The position numbers and the translations under genes are program-made. Under the pieces are notes generated by a model. The model had not been told where the DNA came from. It saw nothing but the letters and a program-made list of their open reading frames with translations, and ran no database searches. Positions 33,711 through 41,774 of a DNA stretch of 64,000 nucleotides are shown piece by piece (position 1 is the first letter of the stretch; every line of letters begins with the position of its first letter). This DNA comes from Candidatus Gastranaerophilales bacterium (lineage in GTDB: Bacteria; Cyanobacteriota; Vampirovibrionia; Gastranaerophilales; Gastranaerophilaceae), in contig CALVEA010000003.1 in the NCBI GenBank assembly GCA_944326455.1, positions 62,001-126,000 of the forward strand. Reading direction: 5' to 3'.

Positions 33711-35162
33711 ATGAAGAAGTTTTTATCATTTGCGATTATTACATCGCTCGCACTTTCATATACAGTGCCGGTTCTGGCTATAGAAGATACTATCGTTGGT
33801 TCAGCAGATAAATCGACGGGGATTGTTGTAACAGATAAGAAAAAAGAAAAGAAAACGAAGAAAAATAAATCTCAAAAGGTTTCCCCTCAAAAGAACAAAT
33901 ATGAATACGTAAATCTTGAATGGTGGAAAGGTTTTAATGACGATATTTTAAGCGGCTATATAGTAAAAGCCATTGAAAACAACAAAGATTTAAAAATGGC
34001 GACACTTACAATTGATGAATATTATCAGAATGTAAAAGCCCAAAGAGCAAACGAGCTGCCATCTATCCAAGCAGGATTTATGCCCGGATACGCAAAGGTT
34101 TTCGGCTCGTCTGCCGGTTCTTTTGCACTCCCTATAATTGCTAATTATGAGCTTGATTTATTTGGGAAGAATCATAATAAAACAGATTCCATTAAGAAAT
34201 TGTGGGAATCTTCTATATTAGATGAAAGAGCTGCCTATATTTCGATAGCTGCTGCTGTAGGCAGTACATATATAGACATTGTCAGACATGACGCCTTAAT
34301 TGATTTACAAGAAGAGATTGTTGATTTAAGAAAAGAAATTTTTGAAATAATGAGTGTAAGCAATGCGGAAGGTATTGTATCAACATCTGATCTTGTAAAA
34401 GCAAATCAAGCATATATTTCAGGTGTAACTGATTTAACTGACCTTAAGAAAAAACGCACAAAACTCTTACATCAGCTTGCAGTGCTTGTAGGAGACAGCC
34501 CTAATAATATAGAAGAGTATAAGAGAATTGATTATAACTCATTGGCGTTTAGCGGTGTTATACCTGAGTATGTAAGTTCAGAAATTGTTTTGCAAAGACC
34601 CGATTATTTGAAAGCAGAGAAAATGCTTGAAAAGGCTGGATTGGATGTAAGAGCAGCAAGAAAAGAGCTTTTCCCTACAATTAATCTTGGCGGCATGCTG
34701 TTTTTTAATTCCAAATATTTAGAAAGTTTATTCACAACATCTAATATGTTATGGGGATTTGGCGGCGGACTATTCCAACCTTTGTTTATGGGCGGAAGAC
34801 TCAAAGCTAATTTGAAAGCTAAAAAAATTGCGTATGAAAAAAGCCTTAAGAACTATGAAAAAGTTAATTTAACTTCTATGCAAGAGGTGAACGATTCTCT
34901 GGTTACAGTAAATATGGACAAAGAAAAACTCTCTAAACAGAAGGAAATTCAGGCTTTGGAAGAGAAAGACTTTGCAATATCTCAAGTTAGGTTTAATGAA
35001 GGAGTTATTGCCAAGCTTGATTTAAACCAGATGGAAGAAAACCTTTTAAGCGTAAATAAAATGGTTTACGAAACAGAATTCGACTGTTTGGTAAACTATA
35101 TCAGCTACTATAAAGCTGTTGCCGCAAAAACAGATACAACATCTGCTGCGGCGCAGAGTTAA
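33711..35162 (+). CDS. NodT/OprM-type outer-membrane factor
   Basis: The 483-residue protein has a signal peptide (KFLSFAIITSLALSYTVPVLA), then a Lys-rich linker (about 40-60) and WWKGFNDDILSGYIVKAIENNKDLKMA, the usual start of RND/MFS outer-membrane factors. Two OEP repeats follow, the second beginning near GVIPEYVSSEIVLQRPDYLKAEKMLEKAG. No lipobox Cys is present. With the divergent EmrA-like adaptor it would form the outer part of a tripartite pump. GGAGA precedes the ATG, and a terminator follows. Confidence 0.93.
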   Translation: MKKFLSFAIITSLALSYTVPVLAIEDTIVGSADKSTGIVVTDKKKEKKTKKNKSQKVSPQKNKYEYVNLEWWKGFNDDILSGYIVKAIENNKDLKMATLTIDEYYQNVKAQRANELPSIQAGFMPGYAKVFGSSAGSFALPIIANYELDLFGKNHNKTDSIKKLWESSILDERAAYISIAAAVGSTYIDIVRHDALIDLQEEIVDLRKEIFEIMSVSNAEGIVSTSDLVKANQAYISGVTDLTDLKKKRTKLLHQLAVLVGDSPNNIEEYKRIDYNSLAFSGVIPEYVSSEIVLQRPDYLKAEKMLEKAGLDVRAARKELFPTINLGGMLFFNSKYLESLFTTSNMLWGFGGGLFQPLFMGGRLKANLKAKKIAYEKSLKNYEKVNLTSMQEVNDSLVTVNMDKEKLSKQKEIQALEEKDFAISQVRFNEGVIAKLDLNQMEENLLSVNKMVYETEFDCLVNYISYYKAVAAKTDTTSAAAQS

Positions 35163-35188
35163 AATAAATATTATCTTCTAACTACGGA

Positions 35189-35218
35189 GGAGTTGCTTTG
35201 CCAACTCCTTTTTATTTT
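35189..35218 (+). terminator. Rho-independent terminator
   Basis: GGAGTTG (35189-35195) and CAACTCC (35202-35208) pair and are followed by TTTTTATTTTTA. It ends the outer-membrane factor transcript. Confidence 0.9.
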
Positions 35219-35295
35219 TAAATTACTTTTTTTAGATGAAGTTTTTTTATTTCAAATAAACTATACTAATGTCCATAATTATCAAGGAGAGAACT

Positions 35296-36021
35296 ATGAA
35301 AGAAGCTTTTAATTACATGTTCAAGGACAATTTATTTAAACAAAAGTGGGCTGCGTATTTTTGTTTCGCATTTTTGGGCGCTTTTGTTACAAATCTTGGG
35401 AATTCACCGGTTTTAGGGTCATTAAAGATTTTTGCACCTTTATTTTTGATATTGGGTATCATCATATTATTTATTCCCACGGGATATATAGTAGCTTGTA
35501 TCAGAGCTTTGTCCGGGCAGAAGGAAAATTACCTGCTTCCGGGATTCAACTATAAACATAATATGTTTACGGGTTTTAAGTTTTGGGTTGCAGTACTTAT
35601 ATTAAGTTTAATTTTCGGTATCGGCTGTACTGTTATTTCTGCTGTTATTGCTGTAATTGCCGGTATATTAAAGGCTAAAGTATTTGCAATAGTCGGGATT
35701 ACATTTGTAATGGTGTTTCCGATTCTCATAATTGCATATTATGCATTAGCATTGAATAAAATTTTTGCTGATACTGATAGCTGGACTTCTTTTATCAAAT
35801 TTAAACAGGCAACTGCAATGATTAAACAATCTTCTCTTTATAATAAATGGTTTTTGATATTCATTGTGCTAAATGGTTTATTAGGTATTATAAGCGGAGT
35901 CCTGTCTGCACTGGGCGCTGGGTCAATAGGCTGGCTTGTGATTACTACCCTTATTTCTGCAATGTTAGCTTCTTATGTTGCTTTTGTTAATGCATTTATA
36001 ACTGCCAAGTGTATTGAATAA
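35296..36021 (+). CDS. DUF4013-type polytopic membrane protein
   Basis: I take the ATG at 35296 (AAGGAGAG upstream). The 241-residue protein begins KEAFNYMFKDNLFKQKW and has about six membrane segments (for example ILGIIILFIPTGYIVACIRAL and VAVLILSLIFGIGCTVISAVIAVIAG). The GYIVACIRALSGQKENYLLPGFNYKHN part is typical of DUF4013 proteins: a membrane pair and then a short loop with a Pro. Function is unknown. It stands alone between two hairpins. Confidence 0.8.
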   Translation: MKEAFNYMFKDNLFKQKWAAYFCFAFLGAFVTNLGNSPVLGSLKIFAPLFLILGIIILFIPTGYIVACIRALSGQKENYLLPGFNYKHNMFTGFKFWVAVLILSLIFGIGCTVISAVIAVIAGILKAKVFAIVGITFVMVFPILIIAYYALALNKIFADTDSWTSFIKFKQATAMIKQSSLYNKWFLIFIVLNGLLGIISGVLSALGAGSIGWLVITTLISAMLASYVAFVNAFITAKCIE

Positions 36022-36036
36022 AATTTCTTTTGTAAT

Positions 36037-36067
36037 ATGGCGGGCAGCGCTAAGCGCTGCCCGCCAT
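36037..36067 (+). terminator. Long GC-rich hairpin
   Basis: ATGGCGGGCAGCGC and GCGCTGCCCGCCAT pair almost without a loop just after the DUF4013 gene. There is no proper T tract (ATTGTTATTAT follows), so termination is likely but not certain; a repeat relic is an alternative. Confidence 0.6.
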
Positions 36068-36109
36068 TGTTATTATACAAATACATAGAGAATGGTGTAT
36101 AATATTCTT

Positions 36110-36373
36110 ATGAAAAAGGTTATTTCATTAATTCTTCTATATTTAATTTGTTCTCCGGTTTTTGCAGACAGTATTAATCCTTATGTCTATAAGACCATGA
36201 CTAATCAGTCATACAGGAATAACTATAACCGTCAGGTTAATAATAAAACCATACCGTACTGGCAGCGTCAGTCAAATTTTGCGACAAGAAGCCGTGGCTA
36301 TACAAACTATTCAGGTTATAATAATTTTAACAACTATCATTCTCAAAGATATTATAGAGGCGGAAGATATTGA
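36110..36373 (+). CDS. Small secreted Tyr/Asn-rich protein
   Basis: The start at 36110 (MKKVISLILLYLICSPVFADS) gives a clean signal peptide with cleavage after VFA; an in-frame ATG at 36092 would add six residues. The mature part of about 68 residues is rich in Tyr, Asn and Arg (NYNRQVNNKTIPYWQRQSNF, then YNNFNNYHSQRYYRGGRY) and looks unstructured. It has no family I recognise. The stop codon overlaps the TTG start of rqcH, so the two genes share a transcript. Confidence 0.7.
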   Translation: MKKVISLILLYLICSPVFADSINPYVYKTMTNQSYRNNYNRQVNNKTIPYWQRQSNFATRSRGYTNYSGYNNFNNYHSQRYYRGGRY

Positions 36374-37803
36374 TTAATCTGGATTATATAACTCTTAACA
36401 AATTCTTTGAAGAAAATATAGACTTCTTTATCGGCTCAAGACTCCAGAAGATTCAGCAGCCGACAAGGAGAGATTTTATTCTGTCTTTACGCAATAACGG
36501 CGAAAGCCGGAAATTATACATAAATATTAACCCTCAAACTTATCATATCTGCTTTATGACAAAGGAGGGGGAAGAAAGACGAAATATTCAGATTCCATCT
36601 CATCCGCCGATGTTTTGCATGCTGTTAAGGAAATATCTTGAAGGAGCAAAGGTTTCAGATGCTTTAACAGTTGAAAATGAGCGGATTTTTGAGCTTCATT
36701 TTGAAACCTATGATGAATTATCTCAGCTGCGCTCTCTTTGCCTTGCTGTTGAGCTTATGGGCAAGCATTCCAATATTATACTTTATGATAGAGAAACCTC
36801 TATAATTCTAGGCTGCGCGCATAATATAGGTTCTGAAAAGAGTAAATACAGAGAGCTTCAAGGCGGACTCAAATACATTTACCCCCCAAAGGTAAATGAG
36901 AGGTCTAATATTGAAACACCACTGTTTCAGATTTTGGGGAATGAATATCCAAACATTTCCTTGAGTAACGCTCTTGATAACTATTATTCCAAAATTCAAG
37001 AGGGAGTAAATGTAAAAAGCGAAAAATCTAAACTCCTTAATATCACGGAAAGTAAACTAAAAAAGGTTAAAAATTCCGTATCAAAAATTAAAACTTTGCT
37101 AAAAAAAAGAGATAATACCGAAAAATATAAACATCTGGGAGATTTATTAACAGCGAATCTCTATCTTAAAGCTGATTATAAAACTGCAGTTGAAGTTTTA
37201 GATTATACAACAGGTGAAAAAATAGAAATTGAACTTGACCCAACCAAAACAATGAATGAAAATGCTCAGAGGTATTATAAACTCTATAACAAATCCAAAA
37301 CCACCAAAGAAAAATCAAGCCAGCTTCTTGAAGGTTTAAATATTGAGCGTGAATATATGGAAAACATTATCTATAGCATTGATAAGGCAGATTCTCTTAA
37401 AGATTTGGATGAAATAAAGCTGGAACTTGGAATAATTGAGACCAAAAAGCCGGACAAAAAGCAGCCTCTTACAGTAACAAAACTTGAGCTTGACGGGTTT
37501 GAAGTTTATATCGGCAAAAATAATAAACAGAATGATTATATTGTATCCAAACTTGCAAAAGATAATGATTACTGGTTTCATACAAGATTATGCGCAGGTT
37601 CCCATGTTTTATTGAAGGTCAAAGAGAAAGAGCCGGACGAAAGGATTCTTTTTGAATGCTGCAAACTCGCACGAGAATACTCTTCAGCTTCCCAGCCTTC
37701 TAAAGTCGGAGTGATTTACACAAGAGCCAAATTCTTGCGCAAGCCGCCAGCTGCCCCTTTAGGCTATGTGACATACAAAAACGAAAAAGAAGTTTTGATA
37801 TAA
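36370..37803 (+). CDS. rqcH: RqcH/NEMF-type ribosome quality control protein (NFACT)
   Basis: The 477-residue protein starts at a TTG overlapping the upstream stop (AGGCGGAAGA upstream). It has the NFACT-N domain (1-190), helix-hairpin-helix/coiled-coil middle (about 215-370) and NFACT-R (DUF814) at the end, with NDYWFHTRLCAGSHVLLKV in place of the family D-x-W-x-H-...-GSHV. RqcH binds obstructed 50S subunits and tRNA-Ala and adds alanine tails. It is about 90 residues shorter than Bacillus RqcH. The Asp-Arg pair essential in NFACT-N seems to be Glu104-Arg105 here (VENERIFEL), by my alignment. Confidence 0.9.
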   Translation: MINLDYITLNKFFEENIDFFIGSRLQKIQQPTRRDFILSLRNNGESRKLYININPQTYHICFMTKEGEERRNIQIPSHPPMFCMLLRKYLEGAKVSDALTVENERIFELHFETYDELSQLRSLCLAVELMGKHSNIILYDRETSIILGCAHNIGSEKSKYRELQGGLKYIYPPKVNERSNIETPLFQILGNEYPNISLSNALDNYYSKIQEGVNVKSEKSKLLNITESKLKKVKNSVSKIKTLLKKRDNTEKYKHLGDLLTANLYLKADYKTAVEVLDYTTGEKIEIELDPTKTMNENAQRYYKLYNKSKTTKEKSSQLLEGLNIEREYMENIIYSIDKADSLKDLDEIKLELGIIETKKPDKKQPLTVTKLELDGFEVYIGKNNKQNDYIVSKLAKDNDYWFHTRLCAGSHVLLKVKEKEPDERILFECCKLAREYSSASQPSKVGVIYTRAKFLRKPPAAPLGYVTYKNEKEVLI

Positions 37804-37880
37804 TTTTTGCTATAGGAGAGGGGGAACTAAAGACTGGTGGTTAGTAAATAGTGACTAGTGAATAGAGGGTGGGGGACGGG

Positions 37881-37978
37881 GTTAATAAGTGATTAAGTGA
37901 TTAAGTGATTAAGTGACTGAGTGACTGAGTGATTAAGTGACTAAGTGATTAAGTAAATAAGTTAATAAGTGAATAAGG
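37881..37978 (+). repeat. 8-bp tandem array, left arm of pilin cassette 2
   Basis: About twelve units of the type AAGTGATT, AAGTGACT, GAGTGACT and AAGTAAAT follow the phrase GGGGGACGGGGTTAATAAGTGA, which also opens the left array of cassette 1. The array starts about 80 bases after the rqcH stop. It is in the opposite orientation to the arrays at 40566-41126. Confidence 0.88.
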
Positions 37979-38099
37979 ATTTTTCGCCCTTTCCAATTTG
38001 GGCACAACTGTCTAGGGTAATTTTGTATAAAAAACTGAAAAATGAGTAACGATATATGTTGTATGCAGAAGAAAGGCAGAAGAGGTGATAAACTAAAAT

Positions 38100-38202
38100 G
38101 TCATCCCGAACTTATTTCGGGATCTTACCAATTTGGCGTTATAGGGTCTATCCGTTTGATAAATAAACATTGATAGATTCCGGGTCAAAGCCCGGAATGA
38201 CG
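38100..38202. mobile_element. MITE-like inverted-repeat element A
   Basis: The element is about 103 bases. GTCATCCC at the left and GGAATGAC at the right are inverted ends. Inside are two hairpins, CCCGAA/TTCGGG (38105-38121) and CCGGG/CCCGG (38181-38196), and the phrase GATCTTACCA. A related element with the same end type and phrase is at 40736-40896. It carries no gene. Confidence 0.65.
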
Positions 38203-38263
38203 AGGGGATAAGTTATAACCTAACAAAAAACATAAAAAAGCGGGGAGGTGCTATGCACGTAGT

Positions 38264-38312
38264 AAAAAAAAGCCGGGTGTGATTTGTGGGGTATTTATCC
38301 CGCCCGCCCGGC
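38264..38312 (-). terminator. Rho-independent terminator of pilin chimera 2
   Basis: On the minus strand GCCGGGCG (38312-38305) pairs with TGCCCGGC-type CACCCGGC (38279-38272) and is followed by eight T. It is the counterpart of the terminator at 3338-3392, in the same position relative to the gene. Confidence 0.82.
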
Positions 38313-38318
38313 AAAAAT

Positions 38319-40100
38319 CTACTTAGTTGTGAAACTTTTTTCAAGCTTGCTTAAACGCTTTTCCAGCTCTTTGTTCTCTTTTTCCAGATTCGTAACTCGT
38401 TTCTTGAGTTCCGTGTTTTCGGCAGTTATTCTTAAATCCAACTCTTTCACTGCATTAATGAGCGAGTAGAACATATCTTCCCATCTGATTCTTAAAAATC
38501 CGTCATCACCTTTGGTTACTGCATCAGGAAAAACTTTCTGTAAATCCTGAGCTATTACACCGACACGAGGAGTTTTGCTCTTATCGTCTTTAAATGTATA
38601 ATTATAGACTTTTAACTGTTTTATCTTATCTAATCCGCCTGAGAACACTTCTCCTACATTCTTGAGCCTGCGGTCGGAATAGTTGACAGTATGATTACCC
38701 CATCTGAATAGATCATCACTGCGCCCAGAATGTTCACAAATTTGTGACATTTCAGAGAATGAGCCTACATTGAACCTAATATATAAAGGAGATCTTGTAG
38801 ATATCGAAGGAGCATAATCCGCACCTAAGTATGTATTTCTGCCTACAACCAAATTTCCCGGGATGTAAACAGTGGTTGAACTGGAACCAAGAACAATTTG
38901 GTTTGATGCTGATGTTGTTGCTCCATAACCTACTGCTGTGGAATAGCTGTGTTTGGCAACTGATGATGCACCTAATGCGGTTGCATAACTTTGGGTTGCA
39001 TTACTGTTGTAACCCAAGGCTGTGGAGTAACTGCCGCTTGCATTACTTTTATAACCTAAGGCTATAGAATAATTTCCAGAAGCTTTGGCGCTTCCTACTA
39101 ATGCTGTTGAGTAATATCCCGACGCATTAGCCCCCCATCCTAATGCTGACGAATAAGAAGCAGATGCAATTGATGATGCTCCTAATGATGTAGAATAACC
39201 ACCCGATGCATTAGCAAAATCGCCAAATGCAGTAGAAATAGCCCCAGAAGCCTTTGCAAAACTTCCAATAGCTGTAGAATTATATCCGCCGGCATTTGAT
39301 GAACAACCCAATGCTGTTGCATAAGATCCGCTTGCATTGGCAGAGAAACCTAATGCTACTGCAGAACTTCCACTTGATCTGGCAACATTACCTAACGCGA
39401 TTGAATTACTTCCACTTGCATTGGCAGAGAAACCTAACGCAGTTGCTGATTTTCCCTTTGCCTGCGCAGAATAACCTAACGCAGTTGCAGTGCTTCCACT
39501 TACATTAGCAAAGGCGCCAACGGCGGTTGCAAAACTGCTTGCATTAGCCATATAACCTAACGCGGTTGCACCACTTGCTTTTGCATTGGCGGAGCCACCC
39601 AACGCGATTGCATAACCTCCACTCGCATTAGCCTTGTAACCTAACGCGATTGCAGAACTTTTACTTGCCTGGGCAGAGTAACCCAACGCAATTGTATCAG
39701 TTGCGCTGGCTTCTGATCTATATCCAATTCCGACACTGTTTTTAGATAAATTTCCGGATTTACTTTCTGATATCCTTATACCGTAATTCTTTGACGTAAC
39801 ATTCATTACATTAGAACTGCCGCTTGTTCCTAATGCTATCTGCGGCGTACCTTCTATATAGAATCGTGCTTTGCCTGCGTTTGATGGAAGAGTACCTGTT
39901 CCGACCATTGCGGTTTTATTCTGGTTTCCGTCCGGATTGTATGTAATAGAGCCGCCGAGACCTGCGTACATCCAAGGGCTTCCGCCTTCGGCGTCTCTCA
40001 TCATCTTTTTGCTCACCATTGGTGCTGATGCAGCCGCTATTATTGCTACAATCAACAGCACTATCATCATTTCCATCAAGGAAAATCCGCGTTGTTTCAT
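38319..40100 (-). CDS. Prepilin-type / YadA-head / S74-chaperone chimeric surface protein, copy 2
   Basis: The 593-residue product has the same architecture as 3399-5189. The first 60 residues are almost identical (prepilin signal with Gly5/Phe6 and Glu at mature +5). About 20 YadA-type 14-residue repeats follow (ATALGFSANASGSN and variants, about 110-405), then an S74 domain with the dyad at Ser475 and Lys480, the same numbering as in copy 1, and a C-terminal coiled coil with identical last 20 residues. The head repeats and the segment before S74 (about 420-470) differ strongly, and the coiled-coil start differs (LRITAENTELKKR). The pattern fits duplication with diversification of the exposed part, giving a second adhesin of different specificity. 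Confidence 0.92.
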   Translation of the reverse strand: MKQRGFSLMEMMIVLLIVAIIAAASAPMVSKKMMRDAEGGSPWMYAGLGGSITYNPDGNQNKTAMVGTGTLPSNAGKARFYIEGTPQIALGTSGSSNVMNVTSKNYGIRISESKSGNLSKNSVGIGYRSEASATDTIALGYSAQASKSSAIALGYKANASGGYAIALGGSANAKASGATALGYMANASSFATAVGAFANVSGSTATALGYSAQAKGKSATALGFSANASGSNSIALGNVARSSGSSAVALGFSANASGSYATALGCSSNAGGYNSTAIGSFAKASGAISTAFGDFANASGGYSTSLGASSIASASYSSALGWGANASGYYSTALVGSAKASGNYSIALGYKSNASGSYSTALGYNSNATQSYATALGASSVAKHSYSTAVGYGATTSASNQIVLGSSSTTVYIPGNLVVGRNTYLGADYAPSISTRSPLYIRFNVGSFSEMSQICEHSGRSDDLFRWGNHTVNYSDRRLKNVGEVFSGGLDKIKQLKVYNYTFKDDKSKTPRVGVIAQDLQKVFPDAVTKGDDGFLRIRWEDMFYSLINAVKELDLRITAENTELKKRVTNLEKENKELEKRLSKLEKSFTTK

Positions 40101-40174
40101 AAGTCCTCGCTTTCAAGACCGGATTTTGAAGAATTACCTCAAACCCGCGTTATATCTGCTCTAATGTCAATCTT

Positions 40175-40198
40175 GCAACACAATTACTATTGTGTTGC
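40175..40198. promoter_or_regulatory. Perfect palindrome upstream of pilin chimera 2
   Basis: The same GCAACACAAT/ATTGTGTTGC palindrome as before copy 1, at the same distance from the ATG. The distal imperfect copy (CAACACAAT...ATTATGTTG) is at 40385-40406, and the leader between is largely conserved. Co-regulation of both copies is inferred. Confidence 0.7.
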
Positions 40199-40565
40199 AG
40201 GGGTAAATGAAACCAGCTTGGCGAGGGCATTACAGGCTTGACGAAAAAAGGGGGAGAAATTGTTCCCGAAACGATAGCGAAAGGCGCAGCCGAAGCGTGT
40301 TTGAGGGAATAATTTCTCCCCTCAATCTCTTATAATTTCGTACTCTGTACAAACCAGTCATAGTGTGATATTATAGTAATAATACAACACAATAGTAATT
40401 ATGTTGCACAAATTGTGTAAACTTGGATTTTTGCGCTATTGTAGGTTGATTTATATTAGGACAACAGCTTATTCTCCACCCGGATTCCTAAGCTCATTAA
40501 AGTTCGCAAAGTAATCCTTCTCTCTCCGCCTTCCGCTTACGCTTCCCGGGGAGGGTGAAAAAAAA

Positions 40566-41126
40566 CCTTAATCACTTAATCACTCAGTCACTCAATCACT
40601 CAATCACTCAATCACTACCTCAACCGGCACCCACCTCAATCCTCCCTCACAAGGGAGGAAGATTATTAATGATGAATTTATTATGGACAGTTGTGCTAAG
40701 AAGGGGAGAGGGGAACAACTAGTGAATAGGACTCCTGTCATTCTGAAAGTGCAGAAAAATTAATTTATTTAATACAGTCAATTTTTCGCACTGTTCAGAA
40801 TCTTACCAGTCGGGTATTATGTTTGTGTTTTGGTAAGATCCTGAATAGATTGAAAAACTACACTTGCGTTTGTTTTTCTAATCTTTCAGGATGACATTTT
40901 AGTTTATTTTCACTTAATCACTCAGTCACTTAGTCACTTAACCTCTATTCACTACTCACCACTCACTATCTACAACCAGCACCCACCTCAATCCTCCCTC
41001 ACAAGAGAGGAAGATTATTTATCCTGGACAGTTGTACCAAACTGGGGAGGGTGAAACCCTTATTCACTTATTAACTTATTCACTTATTAACTTATTCACT
41101 CAGTCACTTAATCACCAGTCACTAAC
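40566..41126 (-). repeat. 8-bp tandem arrays, right arm of pilin cassette 2 (inverted)
   Basis: Three runs of CACTTAAT/CACTCAAT/CACTCAGT/CACTTATT units lie at 40566-40615, about 40910-40970 and 41058-41126. They are the reverse complement of the left-arm unit. Between them a 60-base phrase starting CCTCAATCCTCCCTCACAAG and containing GGACAGTTGT is repeated (40632-40695 and 40985-41030), and MITE-like element B is inserted. No gene is seen in 40101-41251. Confidence 0.85.
40736..40896. mobile_element. MITE-like inverted-repeat element B
   Basis: TGTCATTCTGAAAG at the left and CTTTCAGGATGACA at the right are 14-bp inverted ends with one mismatch, 161 bases apart. ATCTTACCA and TGGTAAGAT form an inner inverted pair. 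End type and inner phrase match element A at 38100-38202. It is non-coding, and no target duplication was recognised. Confidence 0.68.
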
Positions 41127-41155
41127 AAAAAAAATCCCTCCGAGAGAAGGAGGGA
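41127..41155 (-). terminator. Rho-independent terminator
   Basis: On the minus strand TCCCTCC and GGAGGGA pair around a 7-base loop, followed by eight T. It ends the transcript of the small gene 41252-41542 and touches the last unit of the 8-bp array. Confidence 0.88.
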
Positions 41156-41251
41156 AAAAGCTTTTGTAAGATGTAAGATTTGTAAGATGTAAATATAAGA
41201 GAGTGGTGGGGGTAAATAATGTAAGAGAAACCCCCGTTGAGTTATTTTTGA

Positions 41252-41542
41252 TTAAGCGATGAAATTGTTACCGAATCTGTTTGCTCCGTAGAAGAAAGAT
41301 TCTCTCATTACCTGCTGAAGAGATCTTTTTCTGACTACTCTGTTGCCGATTTTGGTGTTTTCTATGTCTTCAACAGATTTTTGGTATTGTGAAGAAACTA
41401 GTGAAGAGATGTATTTAGTTACCGGAGTTTCTTCAACTATGTCATTCACGTCAACTACTTCAACTTCTTTGTCATATTCATTGAAGAAATTGTTAATAGA
41501 ATTAAGTTCTTCTTTATTAACAGTATTTGTAGTGAATAACAT
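41252..41542 (-). CDS. Small hypothetical protein
   Basis: The 96-residue protein starts MLFTTNTVNKEELNSINNFF after GGAGCTTTAAAAG. It has an acidic first half (YDKEVEVVDVNDIVEETPVTKY) and a basic second half (NRVVRKRSLQQVMRESFFYGANRF). It is soluble, has its own terminator and no recognised family. It lies outside the repeat-bounded pilin cassette. Confidence 0.65.
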   Translation of the reverse strand: MLFTTNTVNKEELNSINNFFNEYDKEVEVVDVNDIVEETPVTKYISSLVSSQYQKSVEDIENTKIGNRVVRKRSLQQVMRESFFYGANRFGNNFIA

Positions 41543-41774
41543 CTTTTAAAGCTCCTGTATTTATCTCTTACATATATATAAAGTATATCAATCTGCAAAA
41601 ATTGCTTTTTTTACTCCTAAATATTAAGATTTGTAACATTTGGTTCAATTTTTGGGGAAAATCGCAATAAATTTTAACAGCATGAAAATAAGTAACATCT
41701 GTTGTTGAAGGAAAATTAATTTTTACAAAACTTTATATTGTTTCTGATATAATCATGGTTGTGCTGGTGGGGCA

